64,000 nt of DNA. It comes from Nostoc commune NIES-4072 (GTDB lineage Bacteria > Cyanobacteriota > Cyanobacteriia > Cyanobacteriales > Nostocaceae). The position numbers and the translations under genes are program-made. A model generated the notes under the pieces. It was not told the origin of the DNA. It did no database searches and saw nothing but the letters and a program-made list of their open reading frames with translations. The stretch spans positions 4,380,513 to 4,444,512 of the forward strand of contig NZ_BDUD01000001.1 of the NCBI RefSeq assembly GCF_003113895.1. Direction: 5' to 3'. This document shows, in pieces, positions 1 to 8,165 of this stretch. Position 1 is the first letter of the stretch; every line of letters begins with the position of its first letter.

Positions 1-657
1 TTGCACAATCTCCAGATCGGAATGCTGTTGACTAAGTACCTTGAGCGATCGCCTCAAGCCTTGATTATGTGCTTGGGTTAATGCACTGAGGTTCCCAGAA
101 TTCGCGCTGTTCCTAGTGGCAGGTAACTGTCCTAAATCTGGTAAATTTGCAACCAGAATCTTTTTAGCACCCACATCAGTTAGAGAGTTGATTGCCGTTG
201 TCACATTTTTAACAGGAATAGTTGCACTGCTTACTCCTTGCAAGTAATCATTTGCCCCTGCCCACAGCACATACAAAGCATCTGGATTCGTATGTTGATG
301 TGTCTGCGTAAACGTCTGCACTTGATTTAGCAAGCTAGGTACATAGCTGTTGCCAACATTGCCAGTAGTTGCTCCTCCATAAGCAAAATTATGAGTTTGT
401 TTAGAGGAGAGATGGAGGCTTTCGCCAAGATACTCAATCCAAACCCGACCATTCGAGTAACGCCCCTGAAAGTAAGTTGGATTAGGTGGGTACATTCCTC
501 CTGTCGCCCGGAATACCATCCCTGTATCCGAAAGACTATCCCCAAATACATAAAGTTCTGAGATGGGATGAGTTTTATCCATAAATTTTGCCGCTACAAC
601 CATGATAAAAATAAGGAGAGCAAGTCCCGTTCTTAAAAGCCACTTTTTTCTTTGCAT
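1..657 (-). CDS. GDSL/SGNH family esterase-lipase, C-terminus cut by window edge
   Basis: The reading frame starts at an ATG at 657 and stays open to base 1, so 219 residues are visible and the C-terminus lies outside. A hydrophobic N-terminus (residues 7-23) looks like a signal anchor or signal peptide. Family blocks are visible: GDSLSD with nucleophile Ser41 (block I), a glycine in YGGATTGN (block II) and GAND with the oxyanion Asn (block III). The block V Asp-x-x-His would be in the missing part. SGNH enzymes hydrolyse ester bonds of lipids or acylated sugars; the substrate here is unknown. An extracellular or membrane-anchored location is inferred from the N-terminus. Confidence 0.85.
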   Translation of the reverse strand, partial: MQRKKWLLRTGLALLIFIMVVAAKFMDKTHPISELYVFGDSLSDTGMVFRATGGMYPPNPTYFQGRYSNGRVWIEYLGESLHLSSKQTHNFAYGGATTGNVGNSYVPSLLNQVQTFTQTHQHTNPDALYVLWAGANDYLQGVSSATIPVKNVTTAINSLTDVGAKKILVANLPDLGQLPATRNSANSGNLSALTQAHNQGLRRSLKVLSQQHSDLEIVQ

Positions 658-879
658 TAAACTTTTCTGCAAACCCTAAAGACAATAGTTTTTACAACTG
701 TTGATGATTATTGTTGTGAGTAAAGATTGAGCTTGCAATTGAGTACTTCTCTAACTTAACAAGCTAGCTTCAGAGCTAGTGAGCAAAACCGGATACTTTC
801 AGGTGTGGATTTTGCCAATTGTCTTAATGCAACGCTGTTGTGTTTTATCACATCTCACTAATAAACGTTATCACCGAGA

Positions 880-912
880 GTAATGCACCACATAAAGGTT
901 TTGGTGCATTAC
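880..912. repeat. 11-bp perfect inverted repeat with 11-nt loop
   Basis: The arms are gtaatgcacca at 880-890 and tggtgcattac at 902-912. There is no T-run on either side, so it is more like an operator or cruciform than an intrinsic terminator. It lies between two outward-facing genes. Confidence 0.6.
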
Positions 913-1138
913 TACGTATATTTAAAAAATTAAATATGGTTTTTATACAAATAAATACACTTGTGTTACTAAACTTGCAGATGTTCAGGTATTCTTGCCC
1001 ATTAGGGGAACTAAAGAGGCGAATTAAAAATTGCATAAATGTTTAACTAGCCTCAGTTAAGTAATTGGAAATTTCAACCCATCTGTCCTGTGGCTGGACT
1101 TAAAGGAGTGTTTATTGCTCTTTCTATTCTTCAATTAG

Positions 1139-1156
1139 CTCACCCAAAAGGGTGAG
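1139..1156. repeat. Short hairpin ctcaccc-aaaa-gggtgag
   Basis: A 7-bp stem with a 4-nt loop about 110 bp upstream of the secreted-protein gene at 1264. Function unknown; a T-tract is absent. Confidence 0.45.
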
Positions 1157-1263
1157 TCATATATCAACCGATCAGGTGACCTGACTGAAGGAAGCTGAGA
1201 TTAATAATAAAGAGGAATCTATTAGTAAAGAACAGCGATCGCATTTTACCTAAGAAAATCCTT

Positions 1264-1653
1264 ATGAAACTTGTTACCTTAGTAAATTCTGGACTGATAA
1301 TTGCTTTTATTACTCTTGTACCTGGAATTGCTGGCGCTGAAACAGCAAATAACAACAGCAGTGAGATAGCTATTAACTCTAACAATTTATCCAGTAACTC
1401 TACTTCTGTTAGTTATCTCCAGCCTTTCAATCTAATTACTTTTGCTTATCAGGGAGGTTTGAAGCAGCACGGAATTCCTAGTGGAGGAGAACTAGTATTT
1501 GGAACTCTTAACAAAAATATTATTGCAAAAGATTTAGTGAAGGCTGCTATTAATGCAGATAAATTACCATCACAACTTTTAAATGACCCAAATTATCTAA
1601 GTGCTGTTAATTTACAACTCAACGCTTTGCCTGATTATGCTGCTGCTGATTGA
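1264..1653 (+). CDS. Small secreted protein of unknown function
   Basis: 129 residues. The N-terminus (Lys2, hydrophobic core at residues 4-20, then IAGA before Glu) is a plausible Sec signal peptide cleaved after an Ala-x-Ala-like site near residue 25. The mature part begins with an Asn/Ser-rich linker (about 28-50) and ends in a helical segment with the C-terminus YAAAD. No catalytic motif or known domain was recognised. Upstream lies a GCGATCGC octamer and no strong ribosome binding site. The start is the first ATG giving a full signal peptide. It is probably real because of the signal peptide architecture, but function cannot be inferred. Confidence 0.65.
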   Translation: MKLVTLVNSGLIIAFITLVPGIAGAETANNNSSEIAINSNNLSSNSTSVSYLQPFNLITFAYQGGLKQHGIPSGGELVFGTLNKNIIAKDLVKAAINADKLPSQLLNDPNYLSAVNLQLNALPDYAAAD

Positions 1654-1904
1654 TTTGCTTTTTCTGATATCTTTTTAAAAAGCGAAAGTTTCCATTGTAG
1701 TATATTTATGCCCTTCTTACCAATATAAATAAAAGCCTTTCCTACGCAGAAATTACTGTGTATAAAAGAAAGTTTTATCTTGAAAAACAAGTTCTAAATT
1801 TTGAGATAATTTGTGCTTATAAGTTGCTCTTATAGTGTGCGAAAGCCACAGAAAATTGTATAATCGACAGCTTATCGATCACAAATTTTCCTTTTCTATA
1901 GAGA

Positions 1905-2894
1905 ATGACAGAAGTAATTAAATCCGGGAGCCTAAATAACATCGAGTCCATTGAGTTTGAAAAGCGGTGCTTGCATAAAGCCAGAGAAACAGGCGATCGC
2001 AATCGGGAAGTCGTTTGTCTAGGAAGTTTGGGCAATGCTTACCAGTCACTCGGCGAGTATCACCTGGCAATTGAGTTTTATCAGCAGTGGTTGGATATAG
2101 CGAAAGAAATAGGCGATCGCTTCGGGGAAGCTAAATCTTTATCTGGATTGGGCAACGCTTACCAATCACTGGGAAAATACCAGCGAGCGATTGAATATTA
2201 TCACCAGTGGTTGAGTATTACCAGAAAAATAGGCGATGCCTATGGCGGTCAAAACCAACGTACTGGGGAAGGCATTTGCTTGGCAAGTTTGGGCAATACT
2301 TATGAATGCCTCGGCAAGTACGAACAAGCGATTGAGTATTATCAGCAGTGGTTGAGTATCACCAAGAAAATAGGCGATTGGACTGAAGAATGCATTTGTC
2401 TGGGAAGTTTGGGCAATACTTATGAATCGTTGGGGCAGTACCAACTGGCAATAGAGTTTTACCAGCAATGGTTAGAACTGGCAAGATTCATCTGCGATGC
2501 CTACGGCGGGCAATGCCAACGCAATGGTGAAGCGATGGCTTTAAGTGCTTTGGGTAATGTTTATAAGGCTTTGGGAAAATACCAAAAGGCGGTTGAGTTT
2601 CATCAATATTCATTAGAGATTAGAAAAAATCTTGATGACCAAAATGCAGAAGCAAACGCCTGGTTTAATTTGGGTCTGGTGTTAGAAAAAATCAATCGAC
2701 AATCAGAAGCGATGGATGCTTTTTGCCATGCCCGCGAAATTTATCACACAATGGGACTAGATGCAAGTCTGCAAGATTGTAACCATGCCATTGAGCTTCT
2801 TTCTCAAAATGTTGCAAGTGCAGCATCTCCCTTCCGGCTTGGGAGATGGTTAAGTCATTTGTCGCAGTTCATCAAAGCTGATTCTAACCAGTAA
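1905..2894 (+). CDS. Tetratricopeptide repeat (TPR) protein
   Basis: 329 residues made almost wholly of kinesin-light-chain/LGN-like TPR units with the recurring core SLGNxYxxLGxYxxAIEfYQQWL. About six units span residues 25-290, followed by a basic C-terminal tail. There is no signal peptide or enzymatic domain, so it is probably a cytoplasmic protein-interaction scaffold. Units 3 and 6 contain a 7-residue insert in the loop after Gly/Cys-Asp, encoded by small dispersed repeats at 2233-2261 and 2494-2522. Other units lack it, so the inserts are later additions tolerated in frame. The partner is unknown; the next gene is convergent and unrelated. Confidence 0.85.
   Translation: MTEVIKSGSLNNIESIEFEKRCLHKARETGDRNREVVCLGSLGNAYQSLGEYHLAIEFYQQWLDIAKEIGDRFGEAKSLSGLGNAYQSLGKYQRAIEYYHQWLSITRKIGDAYGGQNQRTGEGICLASLGNTYECLGKYEQAIEYYQQWLSITKKIGDWTEECICLGSLGNTYESLGQYQLAIEFYQQWLELARFICDAYGGQCQRNGEAMALSALGNVYKALGKYQKAVEFHQYSLEIRKNLDDQNAEANAWFNLGLVLEKINRQSEAMDAFCHAREIYHTMGLDASLQDCNHAIELLSQNVASAASPFRLGRWLSHLSQFIKADSNQ
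2233..2261 (+). repeat. Small dispersed repeat, GCGAT-N21-CGT form, inside TPR gene
   Basis: The 21 nt at 2238-2258 interrupt a site that would otherwise read gcgatcgt. The insert encodes seven extra residues in one TPR unit. It matches other 21-nt repeat copies in the window. Confidence 0.75.
2494..2522 (+). repeat. Small dispersed repeat, GCGAT-N21-CGC form, inside TPR gene
   Basis: The 21 nt at 2499-2519 split an exact HIP1 octamer: joining the flanks gives gcgatcgc, as seen in sister TPR units at about 1995 and 2115. It adds seven residues in frame. Confidence 0.8.
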
Positions 2895-3012
2895 TACCTC
2901 TTACCACTGATTCAGGTAATGTGAGGATGTTTTAAAAGGCTTTGGCGATTATAAATCGCTAAAATACATGAAAATCCGCTTTTAAAACATCCTTTGAATA
3001 CGCCAGATTACA

Positions 3013-3594
3013 TCAAGAGGACGGGTATTCATTGAATACCGCAACTGAGCCTTTGCGATCAAAAGCAAGCACAGAAAACGGGTCTTTTCGATCCCCCATC
3101 TCCATCCCAGGTGTGCCTACGGGCATTTGAGGAACAGATAAACCAGCGACATTTGGCTTTTCTTGAAGCAAACGTTTGATATCGTTGGCTGGAACGTGTC
3201 CTTCGATAACATATCCATTAACAATTGCTGTGTGGCAAGATGACAAATTATCTGGCACATTATACTTTTGTTTAACTGTTTCGATGTCAGGCGTAGAAAA
3301 GTCTGTGATTTGAAAACCTTGTGCCTTTAAGTGGTCAATCCACCCGCCACAACAATTACAATCAGGGCTGTGATATACAGTAGCATTTAGGGCTGTTGAT
3401 TTTAATGGTGTCTGTTTATCTTGGACTCCTCTAGTAGTACTTACCAATTGAGCATTACTCATAGAAGCAGTGCTTCCCAAGATGCCCAGCACCCCTATTG
3501 TGAGACAAATTATTACCACTGCACGTACAGCAACACGTATCAAAATAAGAGGTAAGTATTTTTGCCACCAATGAATAAATTGTTTGTACGACAT
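3013..3594 (-). CDS. DUF411 metal-binding-like protein, membrane anchored
   Basis: 193 residues. A hydrophobic segment at about 18-45 should act as a signal anchor or signal peptide. The DUF411 core follows, with the motif HSPDCNCCGGW at about 75-85, then SSCHTA and the GHVPA segment. The CxCC cysteines are the expected metal ligands (copper or related metals are suggested for the family, often near metal-resistance genes; no such neighbour is seen here). It is convergent with the TPR gene, sharing a 118-bp gap. The upstream region 3595-3842 is AT-rich and lacks genes. Confidence 0.85.
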   Translation of the reverse strand: MSYKQFIHWWQKYLPLILIRVAVRAVVIICLTIGVLGILGSTASMSNAQLVSTTRGVQDKQTPLKSTALNATVYHSPDCNCCGGWIDHLKAQGFQITDFSTPDIETVKQKYNVPDNLSSCHTAIVNGYVIEGHVPANDIKRLLQEKPNVAGLSVPQMPVGTPGMEMGDRKDPFSVLAFDRKGSVAVFNEYPSS

Positions 3595-3842
3595 TTAAGA
3601 CTTCCTAAGTAAAAGATTACATAAATTTGTTGTAACAAATTCTCTTCAAAAAAACTCTGCGTATATATGCGCTTACTTTGCTTTTAAAAGAGCTACAATT
3701 CTTATGCGGTAAAAATCATTGCAACAGTGCTAGTATGTCAAATATTGGCATTTTGTAGCTTCTAAGTTGTGCTTATATAAGACAACAACTTTACTACATC
3801 AGCCTTCTGTTTTCTATATTATTGTTTTGGCGAAGGTACTGA

Positions 3843-4787
3843 ATTATTAACCCATTTGCACCACTTGTAGGACAACAGCAAGCTATAGAATTACTCACTC
3901 AGGCTGCCCTTCAAAATCGGGTTGCTCCAGCTTATCTATTTGTGGGGCCAGATGGTGTAGGAAGAAGTTTAGCAGCCAGGTGTTTTGTGGAATTGCTATT
4001 TTCTAGCGAAATGGGAGTCACTGCGGCTTTACAAAACCGTTTGCGTCAAGGGAATCATCCTGCTTTGTTGTGGGTGCAACCGACGTACCAATACCAGGGA
4101 CAACGATTAACAGCAGCAGAAGCAGCCGACAAAGGACTTAAGCGTAAAGCACCGCCTGTAATTCGCCTAGAGCAAATTCGGGAAATTACCGAGTTTCTCA
4201 GTCGTCCCCCCTTGGAAGCACCAAGGAATGTAGTCGTGCTGGAAGAAGCCCAAACAATGGCAGAAGCAGCAGCGAATGCTTTACTTAAAACTTTAGAAGA
4301 ACCGGGACAGGCGACGTTAATTTTAATTGCACCTACACCTGAGTCTGTTTTGCCAACTTTAGTATCACGCTGTCAACGCATTCCTTTTTATCGCTTAGAT
4401 GTCCAGTCTTTGGCTGTTGTACTTACACAAACTGGTCATCAAGAAATTTTGCAAAATCAAGCAGTATTGAGCATAGCAGCTGGCAGTGCCGGAAGTGCGA
4501 TCGCATCTTACGAGCAATTACAAGCTATTCCTTCTGAGTTACTCGAAGACTTAAAAAAAATTCCTGCTTCTTACCGCAAAGCCTTGGAGTTAGCCAAGAA
4601 AATTGATAAGGATTTAGATACAGAAGCCCAACTGTGGTTAGTTGATTATCTTCAGCAATTTTACTGGCAGCAGTGGCATCAACCTAGCATCATCAACCAG
4701 CTAGAACAATCTCGTAAATACTTACTTTCTTACGCTCAACCACGGCTAGTTTGGGAATGTCTACTTTTATCTGTATGTCAAAAATAA
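3843..4787 (+). CDS. holB: DNA polymerase III delta' subunit, probable ATT start
   Basis: Clamp-loader delta' protein, needed to load the sliding clamp at replication. From the in-frame TGA at 3840-3842 the frame reads IINPFAPLVGQQQAIELLTQ and so on, which matches the usual family N-terminus, but no ATG, GTG or TTG occurs before GTG 3942. That GTG is inside the P-loop region and would remove 33 conserved residues. A GAAGG Shine-Dalgarno-like stretch at 3832-3836 lies 6 nt before ATT 3843. The P-loop reads GPDGVGRS (Arg for Lys, fitting a non-hydrolysing subunit), followed by EEAQTM and the SRCQR sensor region. The total is 314 residues, a normal size. If ATT is not used, the gene is N-terminally damaged. 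Confidence 0.85.
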   Translation: MINPFAPLVGQQQAIELLTQAALQNRVAPAYLFVGPDGVGRSLAARCFVELLFSSEMGVTAALQNRLRQGNHPALLWVQPTYQYQGQRLTAAEAADKGLKRKAPPVIRLEQIREITEFLSRPPLEAPRNVVVLEEAQTMAEAAANALLKTLEEPGQATLILIAPTPESVLPTLVSRCQRIPFYRLDVQSLAVVLTQTGHQEILQNQAVLSIAAGSAGSAIASYEQLQAIPSELLEDLKKIPASYRKALELAKKIDKDLDTEAQLWLVDYLQQFYWQQWHQPSIINQLEQSRKYLLSYAQPRLVWECLLLSVCQK

Positions 4788-4890
4788 AATTCCATCTACT
4801 AACTCTTGCATAAAAACCTTAAGCCTTTTAGCAATATTAAATGATATTACTTAAGCATCCGTAAATATTAGTACTTGTGTATTATTAATA

Positions 4891-4930
4891 GTAAGCTACG
4901 CGAAGCGTCTCCTAGAGGATGCAGTAAGTT
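4891..4930. repeat. Dispersed palindromic repeat relic
   Basis: The intergenic stretch with gctacgcgaagcgtctcc resembles other short GC-rich repeats in the window (for example 11631-11664). It stands out from the AT-rich surroundings between holB and the gene at 5055. Confidence 0.5.
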
Positions 4931-5054
4931 AAAAGATTGCCCCAAAAACTTGAATTTGCTCAATTGTCAAAGCTTCATAGCAAATAAAAGTCTTGCGGGA
5001 GATGACTAATAAAGGCTGTCCGATTATTGTTTTTGAAGATTGTACCCCTGACTC

Positions 5055-5675
5055 ATGATGAACTTACCGCAGACAATTCCAGTTCTTTTTTTAGGGACTA
5101 TCTTGGCTATGCTTTCACCCCAAGTTTGTCCTGCTTTCACTGTTCAAGAGGTAGTTAGCCTTGCTAAAGCATCAAGTGATTTACCAGTAGTCAAATCAGC
5201 AGGACTGTCCCCCGATATGGATGTACCTTGGTCGAAAGCCGTGAGAATCGTTGACCCTTTTGAAGGGGAGTTTCTTGGGGTTTTCGACCGCAACTCCTTA
5301 GGTGGCTATTTGTTCCGTGAGGGTTCAACACAAGTTATTAGTTTGTGGACTCCTTCGAGTATTCGAGTTCTCGTAACTGTTAATTCGGGTGAAGCAAGGT
5401 CTCCTTTCTACACCGCAGGACGTGTGTATCCTAGACCTGAGTTTCTTAGGTTTGTCACTACCAAGAAAGTCGATAAACTTTTGCTTAAGGTCAGGGGAAA
5501 AATTTTTCAATTAGACGGTTCAATCGGCACTTTTGCTGTCAGTCAAGAATTAGCCACTGCTTTGAAAAATGCTCCAGATGAGAACTTAGATATCAGACTA
5601 GTCTTGGAAGGTGGTCAAACTGTTGATAGCGAAATTGGCAAAGGAACGGTGAAAGCTTGGCGAAACATTTATTAA
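5055..5675 (+). CDS. Exported protein of unknown function
   Basis: 206 residues starting MMNLPQT. A signal peptide is visible at residues 1-27 (hydrophobic core IPVLFLGTILAML, then CPAF). The mature part has alternating beta-strand-like segments with no recognised catalytic motif, ending GTVKAWRNIY. The double Met leaves the exact start uncertain by one codon. The gene stands alone, flanked by repeat-bearing intergenic DNA on both sides. It is probably real because the frame is long and has coherent export signals. Function unknown. Confidence 0.7.
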   Translation: MMNLPQTIPVLFLGTILAMLSPQVCPAFTVQEVVSLAKASSDLPVVKSAGLSPDMDVPWSKAVRIVDPFEGEFLGVFDRNSLGGYLFREGSTQVISLWTPSSIRVLVTVNSGEARSPFYTAGRVYPRPEFLRFVTTKKVDKLLLKVRGKIFQLDGSIGTFAVSQELATALKNAPDENLDIRLVLEGGQTVDSEIGKGTVKAWRNIY

Positions 5676-6005
5676 GCGATGTCTCCAACAGCTATGCTGA
5701 GTTTTCTCATGCTAGAAATAGCGCCATAAATTGAGAAGCAAATTAAAAAATGGCATCGAGATGCAGTGATGGAGATGTAGAAATTCAGAGATGAGACTCA
5801 TCAAATTCATGACAATGATCTATAATTACCAGATAAGTAGGTATTGTGGCGATCGCTAGCCTTTATGAGAATATTAGTCCGAAACGCCCAACTGCGTAGC
5901 TCTTCGTAGACATCATTCTTTAATTATTACTACTTTTATATTGTTGGTAGCGACGTAGATTAAATTAAACCGTACCTCTCAAGTTATAAAAAGGACATTA
6001 ACTCT
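5676..6005. other. Intergenic region with repeat relic
   Basis: 330 bp with no gene. A degenerate small dispersed repeat sits at about 5892-5915 (gcgtagctcttcgtagacatc), next to a GCGATCGC at about 5850. The end (5985-6005) provides the leader of the amidase gene with a weak aaggac ribosome binding site. Confidence 0.5.
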
Positions 6006-6764
6006 ATGAAATTTGGTATTGATATGGGGCACAATTGCCCTCCAGATACAGGAGCAACAGGTATAAAACAAGAAGATGCTTTAACAAAAGCAGTTGGGAC
6101 ACAATTGATACAAAAACTCAAAGCAGCAGGTCATACTGCTATTGATTGCACTCCCACAAGCGCTAGCAGTGTAACCGATTCTCTGAGACAACGAACTAAT
6201 AAGGCGAATGCCAATAACGTTAATGTCTATATTTCGATTCACTTTAATAAATTCAACGGTATAGCTAATGGCACAGAAGTTTTTGCCATTAGTAATGCAT
6301 CACAAGGTATTGCTCAATCAGTTCTTAAAGAGATTGTTAAACTTGGTTTTCATAGCAGAGGGGTTAAAAATACAGGTTTCTTTGTTATAAAGAATACACA
6401 AATGCCAGCTATTTTAATTGAGTGCTGCTTCTGTGACTCTAAAACAGATATGGATCGCTTTGATGCTGAAAAAATGGCCGAAGCAATTAAAGATGGATTA
6501 ATTGGTGAGTCCAAAGATGAAACTAAACCTGATAAAAGTTACATTTTGCAAGTTACAACAAAAACAGTTCTAAAGCCTTCTACAGAACAGGCATCAGAGC
6601 TACCAAAAGAATCTCTATTCGATATTGAGCCAGGGAGTTACCCCGTTTTAGATGTTCGTTTTGAAGAAAACCATTATTGGGTTAAGTGGCCTGATAAAAC
6701 TAAAGTAAACCGAAACGAGCATTTTGTTTTTGCTGGATACAGCAAAGTTATAGAAAAAGATTAG
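6006..6764 (+). CDS. N-acetylmuramoyl-L-alanine amidase (Amidase_3) with C-terminal extension
   Basis: 252 residues. It would cleave the amide bond between MurNAc and the stem peptide of peptidoglycan. The Amidase_3 core spans about 1-172, with the zinc ligands His9 (DMGHN), Glu23 and His79 (SIHFN) and a catalytic Glu near 138 (LIECCF). Residues 175-252 form a separate beta-rich tail that could be an SH3-like or wall-binding module. No signal peptide or transmembrane segment is visible, unlike the cell-division AmiC proteins, so export would need another route (lysis, holin or a secretion system). It is followed by a glucosaminidase gene 152 bp downstream, giving a pair that attacks different wall bonds. 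Confidence 0.85.
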   Translation: MKFGIDMGHNCPPDTGATGIKQEDALTKAVGTQLIQKLKAAGHTAIDCTPTSASSVTDSLRQRTNKANANNVNVYISIHFNKFNGIANGTEVFAISNASQGIAQSVLKEIVKLGFHSRGVKNTGFFVIKNTQMPAILIECCFCDSKTDMDRFDAEKMAEAIKDGLIGESKDETKPDKSYILQVTTKTVLKPSTEQASELPKESLFDIEPGSYPVLDVRFEENHYWVKWPDKTKVNRNEHFVFAGYSKVIEKD

Positions 6765-6916
6765 CTATTTATCAAGCATAATTCAGGAGTCAGAATTCAG
6801 TTTGGTATTCTAATTTCTGGCTCCTGGATGCTTCTTCCAATCTAATTCATTGGTCAAAAAATTCCCGATTCCTCTAAAAAATTGGGTATATAAAACGCTT
6901 TATAATAGGCAAATAT

Positions 6917-7711
6917 ATGTCCTTGCTAGATGATTTAGTAAAGAATTATTTTAACAAAGATTTAGCCACAGTATTTATAAAAGTTGGTATTGCAAATGAA
7001 AAAATTACCGAGATTAATCGGCAAAGTTTAAAAGAAGTTACCCTTGCACAATGGTTATTAGAGTCTGCTAGAGGGAAAAGTGATCTTGCTGTCAATGCAA
7101 ATAATTTTGCTGGATTAAAATGGCGATTTCCTGACATGAAAGGGTTTGCTGAACCTTTGAAAATCAGAGTTCCTTCTGAGCCAGAAGAAGTTGAGTTCTG
7201 TAAATTTACAGATATAGATGCTTTTATTATTGGTTATTGGAAATTTTTAACTCGCACTCCTTATAAAGGCTTAGAAGATTATACGAACACGCCAGAAAAC
7301 TTCCTTGGCTTTCTCAAGGCTAAAGGCTATTCATCTGATCCTAAATATGTGAGTAAAGTTGTAGACTTGCTTCCAGAGGCGCAAAAGTTACTAGCTAATG
7401 CAGGTAGAGTTACCATTCCCGCTTCAGTGGAACAACTACAGCTAATTCGTGCGCCAAAAGAAGTTGAATTAGGGCAAAATTTCAGGGTTGAGGGCGTAGC
7501 ACGTTTAGCTGACAGTGGCAAAGTTTTGTCGATTATGATCGACGATCAATTTCCAGTCGCAAGTGTAACAATTAATCAGGACGGCAAATGGCAATTTGAT
7601 TTCGTCTTTAAACAAGAAGGCGATCGCCGCATGATAATTACCATTAACGATCAAACTTTAGAGATCCGCATTAAAGTTGTTGTTCCTTTCGATCACAAAG
7701 ACATAACTTGA
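6917..7711 (+). CDS. Glucosaminidase (GH73-like) with C-terminal beta domain
   Basis: 264 residues. The glucosaminidase domain (about 35-165) has the catalytic Glu49 in QWLLESARGKS and the conserved NNFAGLKW stretch. The family cleaves the GlcNAc-beta-1,4-MurNAc glycan bond. Residues 175-260 look like an immunoglobulin-like beta-sandwich (alternating strands ending IRIKVVV), perhaps a binding module. No signal peptide is seen. It shares strand and theme with the amidase upstream; the gap is AT-rich and contains tataggcaaat just before the start. The two may form a lytic cassette, but no holin or phage structural gene is nearby. Confidence 0.82.
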   Translation: MSLLDDLVKNYFNKDLATVFIKVGIANEKITEINRQSLKEVTLAQWLLESARGKSDLAVNANNFAGLKWRFPDMKGFAEPLKIRVPSEPEEVEFCKFTDIDAFIIGYWKFLTRTPYKGLEDYTNTPENFLGFLKAKGYSSDPKYVSKVVDLLPEAQKLLANAGRVTIPASVEQLQLIRAPKEVELGQNFRVEGVARLADSGKVLSIMIDDQFPVASVTINQDGKWQFDFVFKQEGDRRMIITINDQTLEIRIKVVVPFDHKDIT

Positions 7712-8165
7712 TTTTTTCCGATAAACTCCCTTAACGTGTCATAATCCCTGTGATTTGAGAGCATCCAAATCACAAAACTCTTATCTAGCAAGTATTTCAG
7801 GTTTATTTATATTTTTTCTGCAAAATGTTAGTTTCCTAGAATTTTAGGGAACTCTATAAATAAGCATGGGAATTATCAAACCTAATGGCTGTAATACAAA
7901 GACAATACGGTAGCTTTTGCTACCGTTTACTCATTTTTAGCTAAAACAAATAGATATATATCATCATCTTCACCAAAAGAGACATTTACCAAGATGACAT
8001 AAGTGAATTAATATTGTACTTTGGTGACATTTAAGACATAGAGAAGCACAGAGGCAGAGGAAATGGGTTTGTTTCAATATTCCATTTCCTATTCCCCATT
8101 CTCAATTCCCATTTAATGAACAGTCTGCGCTAGGGTAGGAATTGAAACTCAATTTGTGATTTCCT
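7712..8165. other. Intergenic region before SLH lipoprotein gene
   Basis: 454 bp with no gene. It contains the hairpin at 7907-7926 and a C/T-rich stretch at about 8075-8115 (ttccatttcc, attccccatt) resembling decayed tandem repeat. No promoter was assigned. Confidence 0.45.
7907..7926 (+). terminator. Hairpin terminator candidate after glucosaminidase gene
   Basis: The stem acggtagc/gctaccgt has a tttt loop, followed by tttactcattttt. It lies about 200 bp past the stop codon. The T-tract is interrupted, so strength is uncertain. Confidence 0.55.

Larger units (their letters stand above)
658..1263. other. Gene-poor region of about 600 bp
   Basis: Short open frames on both strands around 840-1046 look like chance overlaps across an inverted repeat and have no recognisable protein. 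The region holds two small inverted repeats, at 880-912 and 1139-1156. It is probably the promoter region of the minus-strand esterase and of the secreted protein at 1264, but no clear promoter was identified. Confidence 0.5.

Noticed and set aside
840..1046. Short open frames on both strands
   Set aside because: They cross an inverted repeat in AT-rich DNA, with no homology-like features and mutual overlap.
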